Shown piece by piece: positions 32,960 to 44,762 of a stretch of DNA of 64,000 nucleotides. The stretch covers positions 496,001 through 560,000 of the forward strand of contig NZ_UETC01000001.1 in NCBI RefSeq assembly GCF_900116765.1, given 5' to 3'. Both the position numbers and the translations under genes were made by a program. Every line of letters starts with the position of its first letter. The stretch's first letter is position 1. The stretch comes from Jannaschia seohaensis. Lineage in GTDB: Bacteria > Pseudomonadota > Alphaproteobacteria > Rhodobacterales > Rhodobacteraceae. The notes under the pieces were generated by a model. The model did not search any database, had not been told where the DNA came from, and saw nothing but the letters and a program-made list of their open reading frames with translations.

Positions 32960-34096
32960 ATGGGATTGGACGAATTGACGGGGCTGCGCCGGGACTTGCA
33001 CGCGCATCCCGAACTGGGCTTCGAAGAGGTCCGCACCTCCGGCATCGTCGCCGACCGGCTGGAGGCGGCGGGTCTGGAGGTGCGGCGCTTCGCGGGGACC
33101 GGCGTTGTCGGCACGCTGACGCGCGGGGCGGGCCCCCGGATCGGCCTGCGCGCCGATATGGACGCGCTCGCCATGCCCGAGACCGGCACGCCGCCCTGGG
33201 CCTCGCGCCATCCGGGCCGGATGCATGCTTGCGGACATGACGGCCATACGGTGATGCTGCTGGGCGCGGCGGAGCAATTGGCGCGGGAGGGCGGCTTTGC
33301 CGGCACCGTCCATTTCGTCTTCCAGCCCGCCGAAGAGGGGCGCGGCGGCGCGGCCGCGATGTTCGCCGACGGGCTCCTGGAGGCCTGTCCGATGGACGCC
33401 GCCTATGGTCTGCACAACATGCCCGGTCTGGACCCGGACCAGATCGCCGTGGTCGAGGGGCCGCAGCTGGCCTCGTCGGACAGTTGGCACGTCACGTTCC
33501 AGGGCGAGGGCACCCATGGTGCCAAGCCCCATCTGGGCCGCGACGCGGTCACGGCGGCGGGGCATTTCCTGACTCAGCTGCCGACGATCACCGCGCGGGA
33601 GGTCGACCCGCTGCAACCGGCCGTGGTCTCGGCCTGCGCGCTGGAGGCGGGGGATTTCGACGCGCTCAACGTCATTCCCGACGCCGTGCGCCTGGGCGGG
33701 ACGGCCCGGGCCTACACGCCCGAGGTCCGCGACCAGCTGGAGGCCGCCATCGGCCGCTTGGCGCGCGGGGTGGCCGAGGGGTTCGGGATCGCCGCCGATT
33801 ACCGCTTCACCCGCCGCATCGCGCCGGTCGTGAACGCCCCCGCGCCGACGGCGGTGGCGCGGGCGGCGGCGAAACGGGCTGGGCGCCTCGTCCCCGCCTT
33901 TCCGCCCTCTACGGCGGGGGACGATTTCGCGGAGTTCTCGGCCCGCGTCCCGGGCTGCTATGTCTGGCTCGGCAACGGTCCGGCGCGGGACGGCGCTTTG
34001 CACCATAACGGGCGCTACGATTTCGACGACCGGGCGATCCCCACCGGGGTGCGCTATTGGGTAGAGTTGGTGCGGGGGGCGCTCCCGCTGGCGTGA
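32960..34096 (+). CDS. M20-family amidohydrolase (hippurate hydrolase-like)
   Basis: A 378-residue cytoplasmic metallohydrolase predicted to cleave N-acyl amino acids. Metal-binding elements in order: RRDLHAHPELGFEE, LRADMDALAM, HACGHDGHT with the family Cys, FQPAEEG with the catalytic Glu pair, LHNMPG and LHHNGRYDFDD near the end. The insertion (dimerisation) domain spans about residues 175-290. The substrate is unknown. It is divergent from the phosphoribosyltransferase gene. Confidence 0.9.
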   Translation: MGLDELTGLRRDLHAHPELGFEEVRTSGIVADRLEAAGLEVRRFAGTGVVGTLTRGAGPRIGLRADMDALAMPETGTPPWASRHPGRMHACGHDGHTVMLLGAAEQLAREGGFAGTVHFVFQPAEEGRGGAAAMFADGLLEACPMDAAYGLHNMPGLDPDQIAVVEGPQLASSDSWHVTFQGEGTHGAKPHLGRDAVTAAGHFLTQLPTITAREVDPLQPAVVSACALEAGDFDALNVIPDAVRLGGTARAYTPEVRDQLEAAIGRLARGVAEGFGIAADYRFTRRIAPVVNAPAPTAVARAAAKRAGRLVPAFPPSTAGDDFAEFSARVPGCYVWLGNGPARDGALHHNGRYDFDDRAIPTGVRYWVELVRGALPLA

Positions 34097-34112
34097 CGGC
34101 GCGTGGCCTCGA

Positions 34113-34181
34113 TGGAGGAGGGGGGCCAGCCCCCGTCGCCAGAGGCGACTCCCCCCGGAGTATTTCCGGCCAGAAGAAGAG
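34113..34181 (+). repeat. Intergenic stem-loop repeat, copy F (GAGTATTTCCGG subtype)
   Basis: GGGGGCCAGCCCCC, GTCGCCAGAGGCGAC, then CCCCCCGGAGTATTTCCGGC and CAGAAGAAG. It fills the 93-bp gap between two convergent M20-family genes. Confidence 0.88.
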
Positions 34182-34189
34182 GCGGGAGC

Positions 34190-35578
34190 TCAGCGCGCGC
34201 GGTCGAGGCGGGACAGGGCGTCGATGATCCGCACCCAGCTGCGGGTGCCGCGGGTGAAGCTGGAGAGGTCGTATTTCTCGTCCGGCGCGTGGATGCGGTT
34301 GCCGAGGCTGGCGAAGCCGACCAGCAGCGCCTCCGCCCCGATCGCGTCTTTCAGCATCGGCAGGATCGGGATCGTCCCGCCCATGCCGATCAGAGCCGCG
34401 CCGCCCCATTCGCCCTCCAGCGCTTCGGTCGCGGCCGAGAGCCAGGGGGAGGAGACGGGCATCGCCGTGCCGCGCCCCATCGTGTGATCCGTGAACGCGA
34501 CCGAGGCGTCGGGCGGCAGATGCGCGCGGATATGGGCCTGGAACAGGGCGCGGATGCGGTCCGGGTCCTGGCCGGGGGCGAGGCGGAAGGAGAGCTTGGC
34601 ATGGGCCTCCCGCGGGATCACGGTCTTGAAACCGGGCTCGGTGTAGCCGCCCCATACGCCGTGGATGTCGCAGCTGGGCCGGGCCCAGACCTGCTCCAGC
34701 ACGGAGCGGCCCGCCTCTCCGGCCGGATGGCTCAGCCCGACGCGGCCCAGGAACTCCGCCTCGTCGACATGCAGCCGCTCCCAGGCGGCGGCGACGCTCG
34801 GGTCAAGGGGCGCGATGTCGGCGTGGAAGCCGTCAATGGCGATGCCGCCATCGGGCCCGCGCAGGCCCGCCAGCAGGTCGCACAGCACCGTGAGCGCGTT
34901 GCGGGCGGCATTGCCGTAGATGCCGGAATGGAGGTCACGGTCGGCGGTCGTCACCGTGATCTCCTGGGAGCAGATGCCCCGGGTCGAGACGGTGATCGCG
35001 GGGGTTTCGGCATCCCATTGGTCACTGTCGCAGGCGAGGATCGCGTCGGCGCGCAGCTCCGCGGCATGCTCGGCCAGGAAGGGCGCGAGGGAGGCGGAGC
35101 CGGATTCTTCCTCCCCCTCGATCAGGACCGAGACGCGCAGGGGCAGGCCGCCGCGGGTGGCGATCCAGGCGCGGCAGGCCTCCAGGAAGGTCATCATCGC
35201 GCCCTTGTCGTCGGACGCGCCGCGGCCGTTGATATGGGTCTCGCCGTTGGGGCCCGGTGTCAGCGAGGGCTCGAACGGGGGACGGGACCAGAGCGCCGGG
35301 TCGCCCGGCGGCTGCACGTCGTAATGGCCGTAGAACAGGACATGGGGCGTGGTCTCGGGGCCGGGCAGATGGGCCAGGACCATTGGGTGGCGGAGCGTGG
35401 GGATGGCGCGCGCCTCCGCGCCCATCAAGGTCAGGTCGCGCACCAGCCAGTCGGCGGCGGCGGCGCAATCCCCGGCATGGGCCGGGTCGGTCGAGACCGA
35501 GGGGATGCGGATCAGTTCGAACAGGCGGGCGAGGGCGGCCTCGGTCTGGCTGTCGGCTTGGGCGAGGACGTCCTTCAT
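34190..35578 (-). CDS. M20-family dipeptidase (CNDP/DapE-like)
   Basis: 462 residues. Two-zinc peptidase motifs are LFYGHYDVQP (His, Asp), GRGASDDKGAM (bridging Asp), IEGEEESGS (catalytic and metal Glu), DLHSGIYGN in the lid domain and NRIHAPDEKYDL (last His). It likely cleaves dipeptides or similar amides in the cytoplasm. The ATG at 35578 overlaps the amidohydrolase stop (ATGA) and has GGAG upstream, so the pair is translationally coupled. Confidence 0.9.
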   Translation of the reverse strand: MKDVLAQADSQTEAALARLFELIRIPSVSTDPAHAGDCAAAADWLVRDLTLMGAEARAIPTLRHPMVLAHLPGPETTPHVLFYGHYDVQPPGDPALWSRPPFEPSLTPGPNGETHINGRGASDDKGAMMTFLEACRAWIATRGGLPLRVSVLIEGEEESGSASLAPFLAEHAAELRADAILACDSDQWDAETPAITVSTRGICSQEITVTTADRDLHSGIYGNAARNALTVLCDLLAGLRGPDGGIAIDGFHADIAPLDPSVAAAWERLHVDEAEFLGRVGLSHPAGEAGRSVLEQVWARPSCDIHGVWGGYTEPGFKTVIPREAHAKLSFRLAPGQDPDRIRALFQAHIRAHLPPDASVAFTDHTMGRGTAMPVSSPWLSAATEALEGEWGGAALIGMGGTIPILPMLKDAIGAEALLVGFASLGNRIHAPDEKYDLSSFTRGTRSWVRIIDALSRLDRAR

Positions 35579-36876
35579 GGCGCGCTCCGGTCGATCTCGG
35601 CGATGCGGGCGCCGAAGGTGCGGGCGGTCTGCCGGGCGTCGGCCAGGATCGCCGCCGGGTCCAGGCTTTGGACCGCGCGGTCGATCATCAGCCAGCGGCC
35701 GCCGACCATGGTGGAGCGGACATCGCTGGGCAGGGTCGAGAACACCAGCGTCGCGGCGAGGTCGTAGACCGGCTGCTGCCTCGGGTCGTCCAGCGACACG
35801 CGGATCAGATCGGCACGGAAGCCCGGGGCGAGGCGGCCGATCCGGTCCGCCATCCCCAGCACGCGGGCGCCGCCGGTGGTCGCCATCTCCAGCACCTGCG
35901 AGGGGGGCAGGGCGGCGCGCGTCCCCTGGGCCACCTTCTGCGCGATGGTCGCGGGGGCCATCTGGCTGAACAGGTCCAGCGTGTTGCCCGACATGGCGCC
36001 GTCGGTGGCCAGCCCCAGGGGCACGCCGCGCGCGGCGAGGTCGGCGATCGGCGCGGTCGGGCGGCCGCCCTTGCCGTTGGCGCGGGGGCAATGGGCCACG
36101 CCCGCGCCGCTTTGGGCCAGCAGGGCGCGGTCGGCTTCGGTCAGGTAGACGCAATGGGCGGCGATCAGGCCGGGGCGCAGCAGGCCCGCTTCGGCCACGA
36201 TCTCGACGGTGGAGCGATCATGCTCCCGCGCGGCCCAGGCGATCTCATCGGCGGTCTCGGCAAGGTGGATCTGGACGGGCAGGCCGGGATGGGCCTCGGA
36301 CCAGGCGGCGACGCGGGACAGGATCTCGGGCCCGGTGGAATAGGGCGCGTGGGGCGCGATGCCGGGGGTGACGGTGGGGTGACCGGTCCAGCGCGCGGCC
36401 AGGGCGTCGGCCTGGGCGAAGGCGGCGTCGATATCGGGGGCGTCCGGCACGGGGAAGGTGGCGACGGTCTGCCCGACCACGCCGCGCAGGCCCGAAGCGG
36501 CGAGTTCCTCGGCGATGGCGTCCTCGAAATAATACATGTCGGCGACGGTCGTGACCCCGCCGCGGATCGATTCGAGCAGGGCGAGGCGGGTGCCGATGCG
36601 CACGACCTCCTCGGTGACGCAGGCGCGCTCCAGCGGGAGGATGTAGCGGAAGAGGCGGTCGTCCACCTCCTCGGCGAGGCCGCGGAACAGGGTCATCGGC
36701 AGGTGACCATGGGGGTTGATCATGCCGGGCATGAGCAGGTCGCCGCCCATGTCCTCGAAGGGGCCGGGCGGGTCGCCCGCGCCGATCCGGGCGATGCTGT
36801 CGCCCTCGATCTCGACCCAGCCCCGGTCGATCTCCGGGCCGTCCATCGTCAGGAGGCGGGCGTTGGCGAGGATCAT
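35575..36876 (-). CDS. TRZ/ATZ-family amidohydrolase (MTA/SAH deaminase-like)
   Basis: A 433-residue metal-dependent deaminase. NPHGHLPMTLFRG near residue 54 supplies H-x-H; HAPYS, IHLAET with E-x2-E, HCVY and LATDGAMSGNTLDL supply the other His, Glu and Asp ligands. Relatives deaminate methylthioadenosine, S-adenosylhomocysteine, guanine-type or cytosine bases. The purine-salvage neighbourhood fits, but the exact substrate is open. It is co-transcribed with the dipeptidase. Confidence 0.85.
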   Translation of the reverse strand: MILANARLLTMDGPEIDRGWVEIEGDSIARIGAGDPPGPFEDMGGDLLMPGMINPHGHLPMTLFRGLAEEVDDRLFRYILPLERACVTEEVVRIGTRLALLESIRGGVTTVADMYYFEDAIAEELAASGLRGVVGQTVATFPVPDAPDIDAAFAQADALAARWTGHPTVTPGIAPHAPYSTGPEILSRVAAWSEAHPGLPVQIHLAETADEIAWAAREHDRSTVEIVAEAGLLRPGLIAAHCVYLTEADRALLAQSGAGVAHCPRANGKGGRPTAPIADLAARGVPLGLATDGAMSGNTLDLFSQMAPATIAQKVAQGTRAALPPSQVLEMATTGGARVLGMADRIGRLAPGFRADLIRVSLDDPRQQPVYDLAATLVFSTLPSDVRSTMVGGRWLMIDRAVQSLDPAAILADARQTARTFGARIAEIDRSAP

Positions 36877-36990
36877 CGGAGGGGGCCTTGGCAGGGAAGA
36901 AACGGAGCGCGGTCCGACCTTAGGCCGGTTTCCGCGCCCCTGTCGCCGTCGAAGATCTCTCTGCCCCCCTGCCGCGGCCCATGCGGCGCC

Positions 36991-39729
<2,739 letters not shown>

Positions 39730-39933
39730 GTGCCTACCCGTCCTTCGCGCCCTTGCCGCCTGACCGCGCGCCCCATATTCAAACCGTGAAGAGAGGATTG
39801 CGGCGGCCCCATTGCGGGACGCGGTGAAAATTGCCTGAGAGCGCACTTAAGTGGCCCCCTGAGGGGTGTCAACGAAGGCGCCCCATGGCCAAGGAAGACA
39901 GGGCACCGACTGGTGCCGGAAAGGATCGACCCG

Positions 39934-40761
39934 ATGACGAGACTGATGACGAGCGCCGCCCTGGTTCTGGCGCTGGCCGCCCCGGCGGCCGCGCAGGACG
40001 CGGATACGGTGCTGGCCACCGTCGACGGAACCGAGATCACGCTGGGGCATCTGATCGCCATGCGCGCGCGGCTGCCGCAGCAATATCAGCAACTGCCCGA
40101 CCAGGTGCTCTATGACGGCATGCTGGAGCAGCTGATTCAGCAGCAGGTGTTGGCCGACGCCGCCCGGGCCGACATGGCCAAGGCGGACGAGCTGGGCCTT
40201 GAGAACGAGCAACGCGCCTTCCTGGCCGGCCGCGTCATCGACCGCGCCGCCACCGCGCCGCTTGAGGACGGTGCGCTTCAGGCGCTCTACGACGAGACCT
40301 ACGGCAGCGCCGAGCCCGAGACCGAGTGGAACGCGAGCCATATCCTGGTCGCGTCCGAGGAGGAGGCGCAGGCGCTGGTCGAGCGGCTCGAAGGCGGGGC
40401 GGATTTCGCGGAACTCGCGCGGGCCGAGTCGACCGGCCCCTCGGGCCCCAATGGCGGGGCGCTGGGCTGGTTCGGCGCGGGGATGATGGTGCCGGAATTC
40501 GAAGCGGCCGTGCAGGGCCTGGAGGCGGGCGCGGTCAGCGCTCCGGTCCAGACGCAGTTCGGCTGGCATGTCGTCAAGCTCAACGAGACCCGCCAGAAGG
40601 ACGCGCCGCCGCTGGAGCAGGTCCGCGCCGAGCTGGAGTCGCAGTTGCAATCCGCCGCCGTCGATGCCGAGGTCTCGCGGCTGACCGAGGCGGCGAATGT
40701 CACCCGCGCCGAGGTCGAGATCGACCCGGCGCTGATCCGCGACGGCGGTCTTTTGGAGTAA
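39934..40761 (+). CDS. Periplasmic parvulin-type peptidyl-prolyl isomerase
   Basis: 275 residues: signal peptide (residues 1-21, cleavage around APAAAQ), a SurA-like helical N-terminal part, and the parvulin domain from ASHILVASEEEA through GPNGGALGWFGAGMMVPEFEAAV to FGWHVVKLNE. It should help fold exported proteins. AAAGGA precedes the ATG, and a GGCACC/GGTGCC hairpin (39902-39917) lies in the leader. argJ starts 5 bp after its stop. Confidence 0.9.
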   Translation: MTRLMTSAALVLALAAPAAAQDADTVLATVDGTEITLGHLIAMRARLPQQYQQLPDQVLYDGMLEQLIQQQVLADAARADMAKADELGLENEQRAFLAGRVIDRAATAPLEDGALQALYDETYGSAEPETEWNASHILVASEEEAQALVERLEGGADFAELARAESTGPSGPNGGALGWFGAGMMVPEFEAAVQGLEAGAVSAPVQTQFGWHVVKLNETRQKDAPPLEQVRAELESQLQSAAVDAEVSRLTEAANVTRAEVEIDPALIRDGGLLE

Positions 40762-40766
40762 ACGCC

Positions 40767-42170
40767 ATGGGCAAGGGCAAGGACGTGAAGACGGCGGTCA
40801 AGAAAGCCAAGAAAAAGGCCGCCAAGCGGCTCGATGCGGCCCTGGCCGAGGCCAAGGCGAAGCAGGCCGAACTGGAGGCCCGCGTCGCCGAGCTGGAGGC
40901 CGCGCCTGAAGCGGCGCTCCCGACGGCGGTGGGCGGCCCGCTCGTCTCGCCCCTGGCCCCGGATTTCCCCGACTTGCCCCAGATCGTGGGCGTCCGCTTC
41001 GCCACGGCGCAGGCGGGCGTCAAATACAAGGGCCGCACCGACGTGATGCTGGCCGATCTCGCGCCCGGCACGGCGGTGGCGGGGGTCTTCACCCGCTCGG
41101 CCACCCGCTCGGCCGCGGTGCTCGACTGCCAGGAGAAGCTCAAGGGCGAGCGCGGCGAAGGCGGCTGGGCGATTTTGGTCAATTCCGGCAACGCCAACGC
41201 CTTCACCGGCGGGCAAGGCGCGGACTCGGTCGAGGCCGTCTGTCAGGCGGCGAGCCAGGCTTTGGGCGTTCCGCCCGCGCGTGTGCTGACCTCGTCGACC
41301 GGCGTGATCGGCCAGCCGTTGCCCCATGACCGGATCGTGGCGGCCCTGGACGGGTTGTCTCAGTCGCTCGCACCCGACGGCATCGCCGAGGCGGCCCGCG
41401 CGATCATGACGACCGACACCTTCCCCAAGGGCGCGACCGCCACGGTGGAGATCGAGGGCACACCCGTCACCATCGCGGGGATCGCCAAGGGCTCCGGCAT
41501 GATCGCGCCCGACATGGCGACGATGCTGGCCTACGTCTTTACCGACGCCAATGTCAGCGACCGCGCGCTCCAGGCGATGCTGTCGGACCTGACGAAGACG
41601 ACTTTCAACGCCATCACGGTCGATAGCGACACCTCCACCTCCGATACGGTGATCGTTGCGGCGACGGGCCGGGCGCAACACGCGCGGATCGACTCGGCCC
41701 GCACCGTGTCCGGGCGGGACTTCAAGGCCGCGCTGGGCGCTGTTCTCAAGGATCTCGCATTGCAGATCGTGATGGACGGAGAGGGCGCGACCAAGCTGGT
41801 CGAGGTCGCCGTCACCGGCGCGGCCAGCGCGCAGGACGCGCGCCGGGTGGCCTCGGCCATCGCCAACTCGCCGCTGGTCAAGACCGCCATCGCCGGAGAA
41901 GATCCGAACTGGGGCCGGATCGTCGCGGCGGTGGGCAAGGCGGGGGCCAAGGCCGACCGCGACCTGCTGCGGATCTCCTTCGGGGACATCCTCGTGGCCG
42001 AGCAGGGGCGCATCGCCGACAGCTACACCGAAGAGGCGGGGGCAGCCTACATGACCCGCGATCGGATCAAGATCACCGTCGATCTGGGTCTCGGCGACGC
42101 GACCGACACGATGTGGACCTGCGACCTGACGGCCCGCTACATCGAGATCAACGCGGATTATCGCTCTTGA
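40767..42170 (+). CDS. argJ: Bifunctional ornithine acetyltransferase/N-acetylglutamate synthase
   Basis: Recycles the acetyl group in arginine synthesis. The precursor self-cleaves at the Thr of MATML (in PDMATMLAYVFTDA), giving alpha and beta chains. Other family marks: VNSGNANAFTG, SSTGVIG, TTDTFPK, GEDPNWGRI and TARYIEINADYRS at the C-terminus. The 467 residues include an unusual 50-60-residue N-terminal extension rich in Lys, Ala and Glu (MGKGKDVKTAVKKAKKKAAK...), likely a charged coiled coil; the conserved part starts at SPLAPDFPDLPQI. Confidence 0.95.
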   Translation: MGKGKDVKTAVKKAKKKAAKRLDAALAEAKAKQAELEARVAELEAAPEAALPTAVGGPLVSPLAPDFPDLPQIVGVRFATAQAGVKYKGRTDVMLADLAPGTAVAGVFTRSATRSAAVLDCQEKLKGERGEGGWAILVNSGNANAFTGGQGADSVEAVCQAASQALGVPPARVLTSSTGVIGQPLPHDRIVAALDGLSQSLAPDGIAEAARAIMTTDTFPKGATATVEIEGTPVTIAGIAKGSGMIAPDMATMLAYVFTDANVSDRALQAMLSDLTKTTFNAITVDSDTSTSDTVIVAATGRAQHARIDSARTVSGRDFKAALGAVLKDLALQIVMDGEGATKLVEVAVTGAASAQDARRVASAIANSPLVKTAIAGEDPNWGRIVAAVGKAGAKADRDLLRISFGDILVAEQGRIADSYTEEAGAAYMTRDRIKITVDLGLGDATDTMWTCDLTARYIEINADYRS

Positions 42171-42571
42171 GCCTGCCGGTCGTTCTCGTCTCGGCCGTCG
42201 CCCTGGTGGACGCGGATGGCCGGGTGCTTCTCGCGCAGCGGCCGGAGGGCAAGTCGATGGCTGGTCTGTGGGAGTTTCCCGGCGGCAAGGTCGAACCGGG
42301 CGAATCGCCCGAGGTCGCACTCATCCGGGAGTTGCAGGAAGAACTTGGAATCGACACATGGGCGAGTTGCCTCGCGCCGCTCACTTTCGCGTCACATGCA
42401 TATTCCGACTTCCATCTTCTGATGCCCCTGTTCGTTTGCCGAAAGTGGAACGGCATACCGAAAAGTAACGAAAATCAGGCTCTGGCTTGGGTCAAGCCGA
42501 TGAAATTAAGGGATTATCCCATGCCGCCGGCCGATCTGCCGTTGATTCCGATCTTGCGCGACTGGTTGTGA
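42167..42571 (+). CDS. mutT: MutT-type Nudix hydrolase (8-oxo-dGTP diphosphatase)
   Basis: 134 residues from a TTG at 42167 that overlaps the argJ stop (TTGA). The full Nudix box is present as G-x5-E-x7-R-E-x2-E-E-x-G: residues GKVEPGESPE through RELQEELGI. LLAQRPEGKSMAGLWEFPGG is typical of MutT proteins that remove oxidised guanine nucleotides. An earlier in-frame Met lies inside argJ and is unlikely. Confidence 0.9.
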   Translation: MSLPVVLVSAVALVDADGRVLLAQRPEGKSMAGLWEFPGGKVEPGESPEVALIRELQEELGIDTWASCLAPLTFASHAYSDFHLLMPLFVCRKWNGIPKSNENQALAWVKPMKLRDYPMPPADLPLIPILRDWL

Positions 42572-42585
42572 TCACACAACGTTGT
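42567..42585. promoter_or_regulatory. Two abutting palindromes, TGTGATCACA and ACAACGTTGT
   Basis: TGTGATCACA (42567-42576) overlaps the mutT stop codon and ACAACGTTGT (42576-42585) shares one base with it. They lie about 100 bp before the 41-aa gene. TGTGATCACA also occurs upstream of sdhB. Confidence 0.3.
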
Positions 42586-42680
42586 TTCATAAATGCGCGA
42601 TTTTCGGGCGGATTGTCCTGGCCCGTGCCCAAGGTCAGACCTATGTTTGGATTACTCACAGGCCAGTCGGAGGAAACTGG

Positions 42681-42806
42681 ATGCTTAGGACCATCACCAT
42701 AGGGAACTACCTCTCCATCCAGGGGACGTTCGTGAAAATGCTCAAAGACGGCCTGATGGAGGTGCGGGTGGGGAGCCGCACTTACGCTGGCCGCCCCGTC
42801 GGCTAA
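42681..42806 (+). CDS. Conserved-looking 41-aa protein
   Basis: MLRTITIGNYLSIQGTF... with good GGAGGAA spacing before the ATG. The sequence predicts a short beta-sheet (alternating ITIG, SIQGTFV, MEVRVGSRTYAG) and ends GRPVG. I recall very similar tiny proteins in Rhodobacterales genomes, but no function is known to me. It faces the hemH gene with a terminator between them. Confidence 0.7.
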   Translation: MLRTITIGNYLSIQGTFVKMLKDGLMEVRVGSRTYAGRPVG

Positions 42807-42812
42807 CGCGAG

Positions 42813-42846
42813 AAAACGGTCCGGGTGTGTGCACAGGCACCGGACC
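42813..42846 (-). terminator. Terminator after hemH
   Basis: On the minus strand GGTCCGG (42846-42840) pairs with CCGGACC (42824-42818), followed by GTTTTC. It also caps the converging 41-aa gene. Confidence 0.75.
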
Positions 42847-42860
42847 CCGGCGGGCCCGGG

Positions 42861-43919
42861 TCAGTCGACCCAGCCCGCCAGATTTTCCCGGACGATCGCC
42901 GCCAGCGCATCCATATGCACCGGATCGTCATTGAGGCAGGGAATGTAGGTGAAATGCTCGCCGCCCGCCTCTTCGAAGCTTTCCTTGATCTCTTCGTTGA
43001 TCTCTTCGAGCGTCTCGATGCAGTCCGCTGAGAAGGCGGGCGCGATCACGGCGATGTTCTTCTTGCCCTCTTCCTCGGCCAGGCGGGCGACCTCTTCGAC
43101 CGTGTAGGGCTTGAGCCATTCCTCGGGCCCGAATTTGGACTGGAAGGTCGTGACAATCTTCTCCGGGGCCCAACCCAGCCGCTCGCGCAGCAGGCGCGTC
43201 GTCTTCTGGCACTGGCAATGATAGGGGTCGCCCTCCATCAGATAGCGCTTCGGCACCCCGTGATAGGAGCAGACGAGAATGTCCGGCTCCGTCTCGGCGG
43301 CCGCATAGGCGCGCTCGACCGACTGGGCCAGGGCGTCGATGTAGCGCGGGTCGTCGCTATAGGCGGGAACGGTGCGGACGGAGGGCTGCCATTTCATCTG
43401 CATCAGCGCGCGGAAGAACTGGTCGTTGGCGGTGGCCGTCGTCGCGCCCGCATATTGCGGATAGAGCGGGAAGAACACGATCTTGGTGCAGCCTGCGGCC
43501 TGCATCTGCTCCACCTTCGACTTGGTCGAGGGGTTGCCGTAGCGCATGCAGTAATCGACCACGACCCGGTCGCCGAACATCTCGCGCATCCGCTCGGCCA
43601 TGGCGGCGGTCTGCGCCTTGGTGATGGTGGCCAGCGGGCTCTCGCCCTTGTCCTCGTTCCAGATCGACTTGTAGGCCGCGCCCGAGGAGAACGGCCGCTT
43701 GGTCAGGATGATCCCCTGCAAGAGCGGCTGCCAGAGCCAGGGCGAGTAGTCGATCACCCGGCGGTCCGACAGGAACTCGCCCAGATAGCGGCGCATCGAC
43801 CAGTAGTCGTAATTGTCGGGCGTGCCCAGGTTCGCCAGCAGCAGGCCCACCTTGCCCATACGCACCTTGGGGTGGTCGGCCGGGGCGTGCGGCAGGCTTG
43901 TGTCGGTCATCATGTTCAT
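42861..43919 (-). CDS. hemH: Ferrochelatase
   Basis: Inserts Fe2+ into protoporphyrin IX, the last step of haem synthesis. 352 residues. VGLLLANLGTPD at the N-terminus, the catalytic His in CSYHGVPKRY, and FQSKFGPEEWLKPYT and APAFSADCIETLEEI with the conserved Glu are all present. The start at 43919 overlaps the methyltransferase stop (ATGA) with GGGGGA upstream; internal Met codons at positions 3 and 4 are alternatives. A short N-terminal extension of about 20 residues precedes the core. Confidence 0.96.
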   Translation of the reverse strand: MNMMTDTSLPHAPADHPKVRMGKVGLLLANLGTPDNYDYWSMRRYLGEFLSDRRVIDYSPWLWQPLLQGIILTKRPFSSGAAYKSIWNEDKGESPLATITKAQTAAMAERMREMFGDRVVVDYCMRYGNPSTKSKVEQMQAAGCTKIVFFPLYPQYAGATTATANDQFFRALMQMKWQPSVRTVPAYSDDPRYIDALAQSVERAYAAAETEPDILVCSYHGVPKRYLMEGDPYHCQCQKTTRLLRERLGWAPEKIVTTFQSKFGPEEWLKPYTVEEVARLAEEEGKKNIAVIAPAFSADCIETLEEINEEIKESFEEAGGEHFTYIPCLNDDPVHMDALAAIVRENLAGWVD

Positions 43920-44746
43920 TCGTCGGTCCCCCGTTCTTCGACCCCCAGCGCGTCGGCCAGCCGAGCTTGCGCCGATCCGGGGCGCAGGGGCTTCGGCTGA
44001 TCGTCGGACGGGGCCCAGCCCGCCAGGAAGATCGTCTCAAAAGTCGCGGCCACCCCGTCCTCGTCCGGGAAGGCGTCGGAGTATATACGCGCCGCGCGCG
44101 GAAATAGACCACGCGGCGGCACAACCTTGTGCCGGGCGGCCAGCGCGTTGGTCTCGCCCATTGCGCGCAGGTCGGCCATCAGGCGGAACATGTCGCCATA
44201 GCGAACGCGGCGCGGCATCCGGTCGGCCACCGGCAGGGCCAGCCCGGCACGTTGCAGCAGTGCGCCCATGTCGCGGACTTCGGCCATCGGCGCCACGCGC
44301 GGCGACAGGCCGCCGGCGACCTCCATCTCCGCCTCGCCCAGCGCGGCCCGCAATTCCTGAAGCGTCTCGCCGCCCAGGGCCGCAGCCAGGAACAGCCCGT
44401 CAGGGCGCAGCGCGCGGCGGCATTGGATGATCTGCCCAACCGGATCGTCGGCCCAATGCAGCGCCATGGCATGGATGACCAGGTCATGGGCGCCGAGCTC
44501 CAGATCCAGGACCGGCGCGTCGGGGACCACCCGCGCCCCGGGCAGCAGATCGGCCCAGAGCGCCGGATGCCCGGTGACGATCGCCGGAGCCGTAAACCTT
44601 CTGTTAACGTCTTTCAGCCTCTCCTCGATCTCGTCGCGGGCTTCCTCATGGAGAAACCACGCGCCGCGATCGGCATGGGCCCGCGCATGAGCGCGGGTGC
44701 GGTGCAGGGCCAGGGCCATGCGGTCGGTAAGCAGGGGCTGAGACAT
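43916..44746 (-). CDS. SAM-dependent methyltransferase (BioC/NDUFAF5-like)
   Basis: 276 residues starting MSQPLLTDRMALALHRTRA. The methyltransferase fold is recognisable from HDLVIHAMALHWADDPVGQI and RRALRPDGLFLAAALGGETL, as in BioC-type enzymes and the complex I assembly factor NDUFAF5. The SAM-binding first glycine loop is poorly conserved, so activity is not certain. The ATG at 44746 lacks a clear Shine-Dalgarno; another ATG is 9 bp earlier. It is coupled to hemH and divergent from comF by 16 bp. Confidence 0.8.
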   Translation of the reverse strand: MSQPLLTDRMALALHRTRAHARAHADRGAWFLHEEARDEIEERLKDVNRRFTAPAIVTGHPALWADLLPGARVVPDAPVLDLELGAHDLVIHAMALHWADDPVGQIIQCRRALRPDGLFLAAALGGETLQELRAALGEAEMEVAGGLSPRVAPMAEVRDMGALLQRAGLALPVADRMPRRVRYGDMFRLMADLRAMGETNALAARHKVVPPRGLFPRAARIYSDAFPDEDGVAATFETIFLAGWAPSDDQPKPLRPGSAQARLADALGVEERGTDE

Positions 44747-44762
44747 GGGAGGCATCTAGGTG

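Noticed and set aside
44595-44615. TAAA-N7-TTAAC as a CtrA site
   Set aside because: It has one mismatch and lies inside the methyltransferase coding region, not in a promoter.
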